10,186 nt of DNA from Candidatus Wallbacteria bacterium (GCA_016199905.1 JACQFU010000404.1:1-10186); one strand, 5' to 3'; shown: positions 1 through 7,453, numbered from the stretch's first letter. Numbers and translations: made by a program. The notes: generated from the sequence alone by a model not told the origin.

Positions 1-336
1 ATCTCCGCCGAGCGTGCGCGGAACGCCACACTCGCGAAGCCGGGCGACGACAGCACCGCCTGGGTCGCGCCTCCAGAGCACCGCGAGCTCGAACCCGGCC
101 AGAAAAGCGCGCAGCTCAGGCGGCGGCGGGCTGTCGGTAAAAAGCGACGTGAACCGCCGCGAGCCGAAATCGTGCGTCGCGCTTACCCACGGGCAGAGCG
201 AGAGCAGCGGCGTGAAGGCGGCGTTCCCGGCCACCTCGACGGCGCTGTCGGGATGGCTCGCCGCCAGCGTCCGGATCGCGGGCAGCGCCAGCAGCAGATC
301 GCCCATCGCCCCGGGGCGCAGGACGAGGATCTTCAC
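1..336 (-). CDS. Glycosyltransferase family 9 (ADP-heptose:LPS heptosyltransferase-like), N-terminal part only
   Basis: The first 112 codons of a gene that leaves the window on the left. Reading starts at a GTG (334-336), giving M-K-I-L-V-L-R-P-G-A-M-G-D-L-L-L-A-L-P-A. This is the GT9 N-terminal signature: a first beta strand, then the R-P-G-A-M-G-D-L loop and a helix ending A-L-P-A-I-R. A second Rossmann strand follows (VEVAGNAAFTPLL). Family members transfer heptose or related sugars from ADP-sugars onto lipid A-core or other surface glycans at the inner face of the cytoplasmic membrane. The gene starts 3 bases after the stop of the exported-protein gene, so it is probably translated from the same mRNA. 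The donor-binding C-terminal half lies outside the window, so sugar and acceptor cannot be assigned. The family call is firm; heptose specificity is inference. Confidence 0.85.
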   Translation of the reverse strand, partial: MKILVLRPGAMGDLLLALPAIRTLAASHPDSAVEVAGNAAFTPLLSLCPWVSATHDFGSRRFTSLFTDSPPPPELRAFLAGFELAVLWRRDPGGAVVARLRECGVPRTLGGD

Positions 337-339
337 CCC

Positions 340-837
340 TCAGGGAGCGGTCCGCAGGCGGATCTGGTAGACCCGCAACAGCACGTCGGGGTGAGTCAGC
401 GGCAGCGAAATCACGGTGGCCCGGCCCGGGTCGAGATCGCCCAAGAACTGGCTGGCGACTGTCTCGAACGTGCCGGCGATGGGCTGACCCGAGGAGGTCT
501 TGCCTTGCACGGGTGCCTCCATCAGGTCGAGGACGGCCTGACGGGTCGTGTCCTTCCCGATGTTGCGCGCCGAGCCCTGCACGACTCGCCGGCGACGTCC
601 GGGGCCGTTCACCACCGTGGTCCGGACGTCGATGAGAACATTGCCTTGCACGAACTGCTGGTGCTGGGCGTCCGGGTCGAAGCGTGTCGTCGGCGTCGCG
701 AGGTCCCTCAGCGGCGCGTTGTAGAGCAGTTCGAACTGGCGCTGCCGGGTCAGGTCGTCGGAGGCGCCCGCGTGCAGCGCCAGCAGCCACGCCGTCAAGC
801 AGAAGGGCACTGCCCAGTCCTTTCCGCTCGTATTCAC
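340..837 (-). CDS. Small exported protein of unknown function in a glycosyltransferase operon
   Basis: A 165-residue protein that I do not recognise. Residues 1-26 look like a Sec signal peptide: a Lys near the start, a hydrophobic core (FCLTAWLLALHAG) and a likely cut after A-G-A before SDD. The mature part (about 140 residues) has no long hydrophobic stretch, so a periplasmic or surface location is likely. The segment from about residue 64 to 160 (NVLIDVRTTVVNG, then GTFETVASQFLGDLDPGRATVISL and VLLRVYQIRL) alternates hydrophobic and polar residues like a beta-sandwich. It loosely recalls FxLYD or DUF3426 domains, which is only an impression. The GTG at 837 has a weak ribosome site. A GTG at 810, codon 10, has AAGGA 7 bases upstream and could be the real start, giving a shorter signal peptide without the Lys. 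The gene lies between a GT2 and a GT9 gene, suggesting an envelope role. Confidence 0.7.
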   Translation of the reverse strand: MNTSGKDWAVPFCLTAWLLALHAGASDDLTRQRQFELLYNAPLRDLATPTTRFDPDAQHQQFVQGNVLIDVRTTVVNGPGRRRRVVQGSARNIGKDTTRQAVLDLMEAPVQGKTSSGQPIAGTFETVASQFLGDLDPGRATVISLPLTHPDVLLRVYQIRLRTAP

Positions 838-886
838 GCGATCTTCGTTATTTCGCCGGGCGGCGATTGTCCAGTCGAATCGCGAT

Positions 887-1957
887 TTACCAATCGAGCC
901 GTCCGAGAACGGCTTTCATCCGGCGCCAGTGGTAGTCGGGATCGATCTTCGCCGCGAATCGGCGTGCCGTGACGCGTGCGGAGGCCAGCCGCCGGCTTCG
1001 CAAACGCAGGATCCGCGTCATGTGACGCAGCAGGTCGAGCTTGCCCAAAACGTACGGGCCGAGCTGGGCTCGAGCGGCGTGGACCAGCAGGCCCCAGAAC
1101 CCTCGAGCCAGATGCCAGGGCAGGGCGCGAAGCAGGACGGCGGCCGGCAAGTTGCACCAAAAGACAAACTCCACGTTGCGGGCCTGGTGGAAGACGGAGG
1201 AGCAGGAGCCGGCACGGCGCGTCGCCGCGCCGCGGTGGACGACCCGGGCGCCGGCCACGTAGACGCAGGCGAGCCCGACCAGCCGAGCCCGCACGGACAG
1301 ATCCACGTCTTCGTAGGAGTGAAAAAAGCTTTCGTCGAAAAGGCCGACCCGGGCGAAGAACTCGCGGCGGTAGAGCGCGGCGCAGGCGCTGGCGCCGAAG
1401 ACCTCGCCGTCGCTGTCGAAAGCGGGCCCGTCGGGCAGCCCGGCGCCGCGGCTAAACCCCTCGCCGAACCAGGAAAATAGGTCGCCGGCAGAATCGACGA
1501 TGCGGCCGTCGGGCGCTCGCAGGACGCGGCTGGCAAAGGAGTCGGCCCAGCCGTCGATGCCCGCCGTGCCGACCAGCTCGGCCGCCCAGGCCGGATCGGC
1601 CACAGCATCGTCGTTCAACAGCGCGATCAAAGGGCTGCGGGCGACGCGGATGCCGGCGTTGGCGCCCCCCGCGAATCCGGCGTTGGAGGAGAGGCTGACG
1701 AGCCGGCTGCGCAGACCGGGCGGGAAGATCTCCTCCGTCAGTTCCGGCGGCTCGACTCCATTGGCGACCAGGACCACCTCGAAGTCCGCGAAGCTTTGGG
1801 CGGCCAGGGACGCCAGACACTCCCGCAGCATCTCTCGGCCGCGGTGATGGACGACGACGACGGACAGCGAGGGATCGTCCGGCCTTCTTGCCTTTGCATC
1901 CTTCCAGGGGTCGGATGCGCAAGAAGACGCTCGCCCTGCGGGCTCACCCGTGTTCAC
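887..1957 (-). CDS. Glycosyltransferase family 2, rhamnosyltransferase-like
   Basis: A 356-residue GT-A fold glycosyltransferase that probably moves a sugar from a nucleotide donor onto a lipid-linked or surface glycan at the cytoplasmic face of the membrane. About 30 extra residues precede the first beta strand (LSVVVVHHRG, 31-40). The family landmarks follow: SSNAGFAGGANAGI (90-103), the DXD-like metal site N-D-D (115-117) after IALL, VFGASACAALYRREFF (187-201), and GLFDESFFHSYEDVDLSVR with the E-D catalytic-base region at 216-217. H241 in VVHRG is also typical. This order matches WbbL/RfbF-like rhamnosyltransferases, but the donor cannot be read from sequence. The region after residue 265 has hydrophobic/amphipathic stretches (FWCNLPAAVLLRALPW, FWGLLVHAA) that may attach it to the membrane. 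The start is a GTG without a strong ribosome site, 19 bases after the RING gene's stop, which suggests coupled translation. Confidence 0.9.
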   Translation of the reverse strand: MNTGEPAGRASSCASDPWKDAKARRPDDPSLSVVVVHHRGREMLRECLASLAAQSFADFEVVLVANGVEPPELTEEIFPPGLRSRLVSLSSNAGFAGGANAGIRVARSPLIALLNDDAVADPAWAAELVGTAGIDGWADSFASRVLRAPDGRIVDSAGDLFSWFGEGFSRGAGLPDGPAFDSDGEVFGASACAALYRREFFARVGLFDESFFHSYEDVDLSVRARLVGLACVYVAGARVVHRGAATRRAGSCSSVFHQARNVEFVFWCNLPAAVLLRALPWHLARGFWGLLVHAARAQLGPYVLGKLDLLRHMTRILRLRSRRLASARVTARRFAAKIDPDYHWRRMKAVLGRLDW

Positions 1958-1976
1958 AGCGGAAGGGTCCGGCGGC

Positions 1977-2879
1977 TCAGAGCTGCTCCAGGGCCTCTTT
2001 GGCCAGGGTGGCGGCTAGTACAGGCCGGCACGACGCGGCGGGGACGCGGACTGCTCCGACGTTGGCTCGACCGGCGTAGGTGATTGGGCCGTCGGGTCCG
2101 GACTCCACGCGTTCCACGCGAACGATGGTGCCTGGCGCGAGCACGCTTCCCTGGGAGGCAGGGTCGACGAGGATCACGAAGCCCGGCCGCTTGGCGACTG
2201 CCGCTTCACGCAGAGCGCGCACGGCGACGGAGGCGTTGCGGGAGTCTTGCGGACCGGCCACGATTTCGAAAGCCGAGGAGCGCAGCGTGCTCACAAGCCT
2301 TCCGGCTTCGGTGACGGCCAGGTAGTGGGTGATGTGGATGTTGAAGCCGGGCTGGGCCGAGATGACGGGCGACTTACCGAGGAGGTAGACCAGTTCGCCG
2401 CGAGGCAGTTCGAGCTCGGGTTGGGCCTCGACGATCTGGGCGATGCCGATGGGTGCGAGGTCGGGCAGCAGGTACGGTGTGGGTCGAGCCGTGGCGGAGC
2501 GGTAGGAAGGCCTGACGGCGCGAACGCGTGCGAGCTGGAAGGTGGGCGAGGGCTCCACCAGAGCGCGCGCGACGAAAATGGCGGTCGTGAGGCCCGCGCA
2601 GATCACGCGCGGATCGAGAATCGCCCGCAGCCAGGGACCTGCGACTCTGGGAGGGGCCGGATCGGACTCGGAGCCGTGCTGCTCGCCGATGAAGACGACC
2701 TCGCCGGCAGGCTCGGAGGCGGTCGTCGGGGGGCGGGCGTCCTTGCCGCCGCAAGCGAAGATGCTGCAGCCGGCGTTGAACTCCCAGCAGTCCTTGTGGT
2801 GGGGCGCGTGGCACCGGGCACAACAGACACGGTCGTTCTCGACGGACTCCCCGCAGACCTGGCAGAGCGCTCGATTCAT
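1977..2879 (-). CDS. Membrane protein with N-terminal RING-like zinc domain (prokaryotic RING finger family 1-like)
   Basis: A 300-residue protein. Residues 6-43 hold eight potential zinc ligands spaced like a cross-brace: C6-x2-C9, C20-x2-C23, H28-x2-C31, C38-x4-C43, with H-K-D-C-W after the His pair. This resembles Pfam Prok-RING_1. A low-complexity Pro/Glu linker follows (about 46-80). A single hydrophobic segment at about 87-107 (ILDPRVICAGLTTAIFVARAL) could be a membrane helix, putting the RING in the cytoplasm. The C-terminal 190 residues, including GELVYLLGKSPVISAQPGFNIHITHYLAVTE split by short loops, look like mixed alpha/beta with no recognised domain. I chose ATG 2879 because GAGG lies 9 bases before it; a TTG three codons upstream is less likely. 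It is the first gene of the minus-strand operon with the GT2 and GT9 genes. In prokaryotes such RING domains may recruit partners or act in ubiquitin-like systems, but no E1, E2 or ubiquitin-like gene is in view. Confidence 0.75.
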   Translation of the reverse strand: MNRALCQVCGESVENDRVCCARCHAPHHKDCWEFNAGCSIFACGGKDARPPTTASEPAGEVVFIGEQHGSESDPAPPRVAGPWLRAILDPRVICAGLTTAIFVARALVEPSPTFQLARVRAVRPSYRSATARPTPYLLPDLAPIGIAQIVEAQPELELPRGELVYLLGKSPVISAQPGFNIHITHYLAVTEAGRLVSTLRSSAFEIVAGPQDSRNASVAVRALREAAVAKRPGFVILVDPASQGSVLAPGTIVRVERVESGPDGPITYAGRANVGAVRVPAASCRPVLAATLAKEALEQL

Positions 2880-2909
2880 GCGTCGCAACCTCGTCTCCCC
2901 ATCGAAGAA

Positions 2910-2918
2910 AGTATACCA
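2910..2918 (-). promoter_or_regulatory. Extended -10 promoter for the RING/glycosyltransferase operon
   Basis: Read on the minus strand the bases are TGGTATACT: a TGN extended -10 element followed by TATACT, five of six matches to TATAAT. No convincing -35 lies 16-18 bases upstream, as is common for extended -10 promoters. The predicted RNA start near 2903 gives a leader of about 24 bases containing GAGACGAGG before ATG 2879. Inferred from sequence only. Confidence 0.5.
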
Positions 2919-3056
2919 GAGCCGGCGCTCACCGGCTCCGAGAGGTGAGACTCCGCCAGGGAAGCGGCGTTCCCGCGAAAATGCTCAAGGGTACGGGGAG
3001 CGCGGCCGATCTCCGTCATGGATACCTGTACGCCCATGCGGTTCGGTCTCGATTCA

Positions 3057-3086
3057 TTGACGGTCCGGAAGATTATGGATTATAAA
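3057..3086 (+). promoter_or_regulatory. Sigma-70 type promoter for the MBL-fold gene
   Basis: TTGACG (3057-3062), an 18-base spacer, then TATAAA (3081-3086). Each hexamer has five of six consensus bases. This is an AT-rich island in GC-rich DNA. The predicted start near 3093 gives a leader of about 75 bases to the ATG at 3169. The rest of the 289-base divergent gap (2880-3168) shows no gene, and I see no strong repeat or hairpin there. Confidence 0.6.
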
Positions 3087-3168
3087 GAGTTCAGCCGATC
3101 GGGAGGGTGCAGGGTCACTTGCCAGGACTGGGGCTATCCACGCGGGAGATCATGGAGTTGACGAACGC

Positions 3169-4008
3169 ATGCACGTAAAGTTCTGGGGAGTACGCGGCTC
3201 GATCCCGGCCCCGGGACCCGAAACGAGCCGCTACGGAGGCAACACCTCTTGCGTCGAGGTCTCCATCGAGGACGAGGTCCTCGTGTTCGACAGCGGCACG
3301 GGCATCCGCAAGCTCGGGCTCGACCTCATCAAGAGGGGCAAGAAGCCGATCGCGGTCTCCATCTTCATCTCCCACACCCATTGGGACCACATCCAGGGCT
3401 TCCCCTTCTTCACGCCCGTTTTCATGCCGGGCAATGCGTTCCAGCTCTATGGAGGCAAGACCTTCAGCGCCAGTTTGGAGGAGTGCCTCGACGGCCAAAT
3501 GCAGCATCCGAACTTCCCGGTGATGCTCAGACAGCTTCCGTCCACGCTGCGGTTCCACAACTTGCAGGAAGGCGAGTCGCTGACGATCGACCTGAACCCC
3601 GAAATCTCCAACGACCCCATTCACGTCACTTTCGAGCGACTCTTCCACCCCAACGGCGTCTTCAGCTACAGGGTCGACTACAAGGGCAAGTCGATCGTGT
3701 ACGCCACCGACAACGAGCCCGGCGGTCCGGAGTTCGACAGGCGGCTGGTGAAGATCGCGCAGGGCGCCGACGTGCTCATTTTCGACGCGCAGTACACGCC
3801 GGAGGAGTACCCGAGCAAGAAAGGCTGGGGTCACAGCACCTGGCTCGACGGCGTGAAAGTCGCCAAGCGCGCCGGAGTGAAGCAACTCGTGCTGTTCCAC
3901 CATGATCCGGAACGCAGCGACGACGAGCTGGACTCCATCGAAGCTCAAGCGCGCGCCCAGTTCGCCGGCACCGTGGCTGCCTACGAGGGCATGGAGCTGA
4001 ACCTCTAG
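3169..4008 (+). CDS. MBL-fold (metallo-beta-lactamase superfamily) metallohydrolase
   Basis: A 279-residue cytoplasmic enzyme, no signal peptide, full length for the family. It opens with VKFWGVRGSIPAPGP and RYGGNTSCVEV, the usual start of the PhnP/RNase Z-like branch. The first metal motif is H69-T-H71-W-D73-H74 followed by IQGFPFF. Further likely ligands are H160 or H222 (GWGHST), D181 (YATDNE) and H244-H245 (LFHHDP). The conserved H-T-H-W-D-H-I-Q-G-F-P-F-F run is shared with proteins annotated as phosphodiesterases or as parts of response-regulator proteins. A phosphodiester substrate such as a cyclic nucleotide is therefore plausible but not shown. The ATG at 3169 has GGAG 11 bases upstream. 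An out-of-frame 8-codon ORF begins at ATG 3152 and overlaps the start; it is probably chance. The gene appears monocistronic, with its own promoter, and converges on a small membrane-protein gene. Confidence 0.88.
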   Translation: MHVKFWGVRGSIPAPGPETSRYGGNTSCVEVSIEDEVLVFDSGTGIRKLGLDLIKRGKKPIAVSIFISHTHWDHIQGFPFFTPVFMPGNAFQLYGGKTFSASLEECLDGQMQHPNFPVMLRQLPSTLRFHNLQEGESLTIDLNPEISNDPIHVTFERLFHPNGVFSYRVDYKGKSIVYATDNEPGGPEFDRRLVKIAQGADVLIFDAQYTPEEYPSKKGWGHSTWLDGVKVAKRAGVKQLVLFHHDPERSDDELDSIEAQARAQFAGTVAAYEGMELNL

Positions 4009-4011
4009 GCG

Positions 4012-4260
4012 CTAAACCACCCAGAAGCCGAACAGGGCGGCGTAAATCATGAAGGCGTTCACCATAGCGAACGCCGCCAAGACGAGCACGAAGATCCCGA
4101 TGGTCAGGTCGGGGATCTCGTACTCGGGGCCCAGGAGTGGGGCCAGGCAGCGCCGCACGGCGCCCAGCAGGCGAGCTGCCCCCGGATGGCTCTGCACGCA
4201 GAGAATGCCTTCTACCAGAAGGAAAACGGCGACGGCTGTCTGGATGAATGCGGCGAGCAT
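4012..4260 (-). CDS. Small two-helix membrane protein, unknown function
   Basis: An 82-residue protein that I do not recognise. Two hydrophobic segments at about 3-22 (AAFIQTAVAVFLLVEGIL) and 53-78 (TIGIFVLVLAAFAMVNAF and on) flank a loop of about 30 residues with Arg and Pro, ending in EYEIPD. Both predicted helices and the strong ribosome site (GGAGG, 6 bases before the ATG) support a real gene. Its stop is 3 bases from the stop of the convergent MBL-fold gene, with no hairpin terminator between them. It diverges from the metal-ATPase gene across 74 bases. A weak minus-strand -10 (TATGTT at 4311-4316) may serve it. The loop has a Cys and a His (LCVQSHPG, RRCLAP), too little to argue for metal binding. 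Confidence 0.7.
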   Translation of the reverse strand: MLAAFIQTAVAVFLLVEGILCVQSHPGAARLLGAVRRCLAPLLGPEYEIPDLTIGIFVLVLAAFAMVNAFMIYAALFGFWVV

Positions 4261-4334
4261 CGAGGGCCTCCGGACGACGGCAGCGATGGAACGATGGCTA
4301 GCTTTACACTAACATAGCTCCGGGTCGTGGAATC

Positions 4335-6713
4335 GTGCACACTCGCCATCTCGACATCGGTTTGCTCTTCGCGGAGGGAGTCGATTGCGAACGATGCTTG
4401 GAACGCGTGGAGCAATCGCTGCTGGGGGTCCGTGGAATCGTCGAGGCGAGTGTCGATCGGCCGCGAGCCCAACTTCGGCTGGTTTTCGACCCCGACGTGA
4501 CAGGCATGGACGCCGTGGAGCGGAGCGCTCGCGACGTCGGGGTCGAGCTGGCCCGCCGCTTCCGTCACGACGCCCTGACGCTGACGGGGCTGGACTGCAT
4601 GGACTGCGCCACCAAGCTGGAAGACGGCGTCGGACAGCTCGACGGCGTGGTCTGGTGTTCGGTCAGCTTCGCCACGTCGCAGATGCGGGTCGAGTACGAG
4701 ACCGGCCGCGCCGGACCGGAGCAGATCCTGGGCCGCATCCGAGAGCTGGGCTACGACGCCATCACGGAGGGGGAATCTGCCGACACGGTGCAGAGCCACA
4801 GGCTGGCTTCGACGGTGGCTTCAGGGGCGCTGCTCGCCGCGGCGGCCGTGCTGCCCCTGCCGCCTGGAGCAGCCAACGCTTTGTGTGGGGCCGCCATCGT
4901 GGCCGGGGGATGGCTGTTCTTTCGAAACGGCCTGGCGGGGCTCCGGCTGAAAGCGATCGACACCAACCTGTTGATGGGGCTCGCGGCGCTGGGGGCGGCC
5001 GCGCTCGGCCATCTTCACGAGGGGGGGATGGTCGTCTTCTTGTACGGGCTGGGAAACATCCTCGAGGGGCTTGCCCTTCAGAAGAACAGGCACGCCTTGC
5101 GAGAGTTGATCGGCCTGGTGCCGCATGAAGCGCTGAGACTCCAACGCGATCCGGCGCGCCTCGACTCAGAGCCCACCTTCGAGGTCCGGGTCGATTTGCA
5201 CGAGCTGGCCCCGGGCGACGTCGTGCGCCTGCGTCCCTGGGACCGGGTTCCCGTCGACCTGCGAATTCTCAGGGGGCAAAGCCACGTCGACCAATCCTCC
5301 CTGACCGGCGAATCGGGCTCGATCCCGAAGGGCCCCGGCGACGAGCTACTCTCGGGCTCGCTCAACGGCGAGGGGATGCTCGAGGCGGAGGTGGTTCGGC
5401 CCCACGGCCGCGATACCCTGAGCCAGGTACTGGAGATGGTCCGGGTGGCCCAGAGCCGCAAGGCGCCGAGCCAGACCTTCAGCGAGCGGTTCGGCCGTAT
5501 CTATTCTCCGGTCGTGCTGGCGGCAGCGGCGCTGTTGACAATCGCCGGCCTGTTCGCGGCCGGCAACCGGGCGGCCTGGTTCCTGAGAGCGCTGACGCTT
5601 CTGGTCGTGGCGTGCCCCTGCGCGCTGGTCATCGCCACGCCCGTGGCCATCGCCTCCGCGCTGGCGGGCGCGGCCCGGATGGGCGTCATCGTCAAGGGTG
5701 GTGTGCACCTCGAAGTCCTCGGCCAATGCCGCGCGATCGCTTTCGATAAGACCGGCACGCTCACCACCGGGCAGTTCAGCGTCACCGAGCTGGCGAGCCT
5801 GCCGGGTCATGAGCCTCGAGAGGTGCTCGTGGCGGCGGGTCTCGCCGCTGCCGGCTCGGATCACCCGGTTGCACGGGCGCTCGCCGAGTACGCCCGCGAC
5901 CACGGCGTTCCCGCCACGGCCCCGCAGCAGGTCAGCGCTGTGGCAGGCGCAGGGCTCGAGGCGCAGCACGAAGGGCGTAGCTATGCGTTGGGCCGGGCGA
6001 GTTTTCTGGCCGAGCGCGGTTACTCCATCGAGGAGTTTAAAGACGAATTCACTCGCATATCCAAGGGTGGCGGAGCGGTGGTGGGAATCGGATGCGAAGG
6101 GCGCTTGCTGGGGCTGGCGGCGATGTCCGATCGGCTTCGCGAGCAAGCGTTCGAGGCGGTGACGCAGCTCAGGCGTTTGGCGCTGAACCCGGTGGTGATG
6201 CTGACGGGCGATCTGGAGTTGGCGGCCCGGAGCATGGCCGAAAAGGTCGGCATCCGGGACGTGCGAGCCGGGCTTCTGCCTGCCGGGAAGTTGAGGGCGA
6301 TCGAGGAGCTGACCGGCCAGCATGGGCCGGTCGCGATGGTCGGCGATGGGGTGAACGACGCTCCTGCCATGGCCCAGGCGGCTGTCGGGATCGCCCTGGG
6401 GGCAGCCGGGAACGCCGTGGCGACGGAGACGGCCGACATCGTGGTGATGGGGACGGACTTGAGGTCGATTCCTCGGGTGGTGGAGCTGGCACGGCGCACG
6501 GCGAGGGTTATCCGTCAGAACATGGCGCTCAGCGTGGGAGCCGTGTTGGCGATGATCGGGCTGTCGCTTGCCGGCAGCCTGTCGCTCTCCGGGGCCGTGC
6601 TCTTCCACGAGGGAAGCGCGCTTGCGGTGATCGTGAACGGGTTGCGGTTGCTTGCCGCAGACGGCTCGCTCGATAGGGGCCCGGCCCCAGGGGAAAAGGT
6701 GCATCGCGCATGA
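4335..6713 (+). CDS. P1B-type heavy-metal-translocating ATPase with two HMA domains
   Basis: A 792-residue ATP-driven metal exporter of the cytoplasmic membrane. Two N-terminal HMA metal-binding domains each keep CxxC: C18-E-R-C21 and C88-M-D-C91. About eight membrane helices follow. Catalytic landmarks are the actuator T324-G-E-S327, the membrane metal site C427-P-C429, the phosphorylated D471 in D-K-T-G-T-L-T, H510-P511 of the nucleotide domain, and the hinge G670-D-G-V-N-D675. The last helix carries H758-E-G-S761 shortly before VIVNGLRLL. CPC plus AxxG-type ends usually indicate Zn/Cd/Pb (P1B-2) or Cu (P1B-1). HEG in the last helix is typical of P1B-4 (Co, Ni, Fe or Zn) pumps, which normally have SPC. 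It lacks the MSxSS end of Cu pumps, so Cu is unlikely. The GTG start at 4335 has no clear ribosome site, and an in-frame stop at 4299 leaves no earlier start. It overlaps the downstream ZIP gene by ATGA. No metal-sensing regulator is adjacent. Confidence 0.93.
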   Translation: MHTRHLDIGLLFAEGVDCERCLERVEQSLLGVRGIVEASVDRPRAQLRLVFDPDVTGMDAVERSARDVGVELARRFRHDALTLTGLDCMDCATKLEDGVGQLDGVVWCSVSFATSQMRVEYETGRAGPEQILGRIRELGYDAITEGESADTVQSHRLASTVASGALLAAAAVLPLPPGAANALCGAAIVAGGWLFFRNGLAGLRLKAIDTNLLMGLAALGAAALGHLHEGGMVVFLYGLGNILEGLALQKNRHALRELIGLVPHEALRLQRDPARLDSEPTFEVRVDLHELAPGDVVRLRPWDRVPVDLRILRGQSHVDQSSLTGESGSIPKGPGDELLSGSLNGEGMLEAEVVRPHGRDTLSQVLEMVRVAQSRKAPSQTFSERFGRIYSPVVLAAAALLTIAGLFAAGNRAAWFLRALTLLVVACPCALVIATPVAIASALAGAARMGVIVKGGVHLEVLGQCRAIAFDKTGTLTTGQFSVTELASLPGHEPREVLVAAGLAAAGSDHPVARALAEYARDHGVPATAPQQVSAVAGAGLEAQHEGRSYALGRASFLAERGYSIEEFKDEFTRISKGGGAVVGIGCEGRLLGLAAMSDRLREQAFEAVTQLRRLALNPVVMLTGDLELAARSMAEKVGIRDVRAGLLPAGKLRAIEELTGQHGPVAMVGDGVNDAPAMAQAAVGIALGAAGNAVATETADIVVMGTDLRSIPRVVELARRTARVIRQNMALSVGAVLAMIGLSLAGSLSLSGAVLFHEGSALAVIVNGLRLLAADGSLDRGPAPGEKVHRA

Positions 6714-7453
6714 GAGATGCCTGGTATCCGCTGCTCTTCGGACTGCTCTCGGCCGTCGGAAACCTCGTGGGAGGCTTTCTCGTCGCCTTTCGCAGCAAGC
6801 TCGACCATCTTTACCTCAACACTTTCATGGCCCTGGGAGCCGGATTCATGCTGGCCGCGGCGTTTCTGGAGATGATCCCGCAGAGCCTGAAGCTCTCGGA
6901 GTCGGCGCCGTTGTTCTGGCTGCTGGGGTATCTGTTGGTCCACTTCTTCGAGCACTCGATCGTGCCGCACTTCCACTACGGAGAAGAGACGCATCCCGAT
7001 GAGCTGGGGCATCACGGAGCCGAGAACACGGTGCTCTTTGGTCTGCTGATTCACACGTTCTTCGACGGGGTCAGCATCGGCAGCGCGTTCCTCGTGAAGC
7101 CTTCGCTGGGAGTGCTGGTGTTCGTCTCGGTGATCCTGCACAAGATCCCCGAGGGGTTCACGATCGGTTCGGTGATGCAGTCGCACGGGCGCAGCGCCCT
7201 GACGGCGCTGGCCAGCTCTTTGGCGATCGGCGTGGCGACGCTGATGGGCGTCGTGGCAACGCTGGTCTGGATGAAGCTGGCGGTGGGGCTATGCCTGGCC
7301 ACTTCGGCGGGGGTGGCGATCTATGTCGCGGCCAGCGAACTGATTCCGATCGTGAACCAGGAGCGCGGGGTGCGCTGGGCTCTCGTGGTCTTCGCCGGCG
7401 TCGCTTTCTTTTGGATGTCCGAACAGCTGCTGCACCTGGCCGGTATCGAGTAG
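6710..7453 (+). CDS. ZIP-family divalent metal permease
   Basis: A 247-residue membrane protein with about eight hydrophobic helices. The ZIP metal path is visible: H115-T-F-F-D119-G-V-S-I-G in the fourth helix and H144-K-I-P-E148-G-F in the fifth. A His-rich cytoplasmic loop precedes them (H78, H82, H87, H89, H95, H101, H102, with acidic EETHPDE between), typical of ZIP regulatory or metal-buffering loops. ZIPs move Zn, Fe, Mn or Cd, usually into the cytoplasm down the gradient. Its ATG lies inside the ATPase stop (ATGA, 6710-6713) with AAGG upstream, so the two proteins are probably made from one mRNA by coupled translation. The length is normal and all key residues are present. Substrate and direction are not determined by sequence. 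Confidence 0.9.
   Translation: MRDAWYPLLFGLLSAVGNLVGGFLVAFRSKLDHLYLNTFMALGAGFMLAAAFLEMIPQSLKLSESAPLFWLLGYLLVHFFEHSIVPHFHYGEETHPDELGHHGAENTVLFGLLIHTFFDGVSIGSAFLVKPSLGVLVFVSVILHKIPEGFTIGSVMQSHGRSALTALASSLAIGVATLMGVVATLVWMKLAVGLCLATSAGVAIYVAASELIPIVNQERGVRWALVVFAGVAFFWMSEQLLHLAGIE

Noticed and set aside
172..972. Plus-strand open frame of 266 codons across the left block
   Set aside because: It spans three minus-strand genes and their gaps, with Arg/Gln-rich composition and no ribosome site, so it is a shadow.
3152..3178. Eight-codon ORF overlapping the MBL gene start
   Set aside because: GGGAG lies too close to its ATG for a good ribosome site and such a short ORF is expected by chance.
4303..4317. 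Plus-strand promoter for the metal ATPase in the AT-rich patch TTTACACTAACATAG
   Set aside because: No pair of -35 and -10 boxes with usual spacing fits; only a weak minus-strand TATGTT is noted, so no promoter is annotated there.
5346..6704. Long minus-strand open frame of 452 codons opposite the metal ATPase
   Set aside because: It lies wholly opposite conserved ATPase motifs, its product is a low-complexity Arg/His/Gln-rich sequence without a domain, and GC-rich genes commonly leave such open frames on the other strand.
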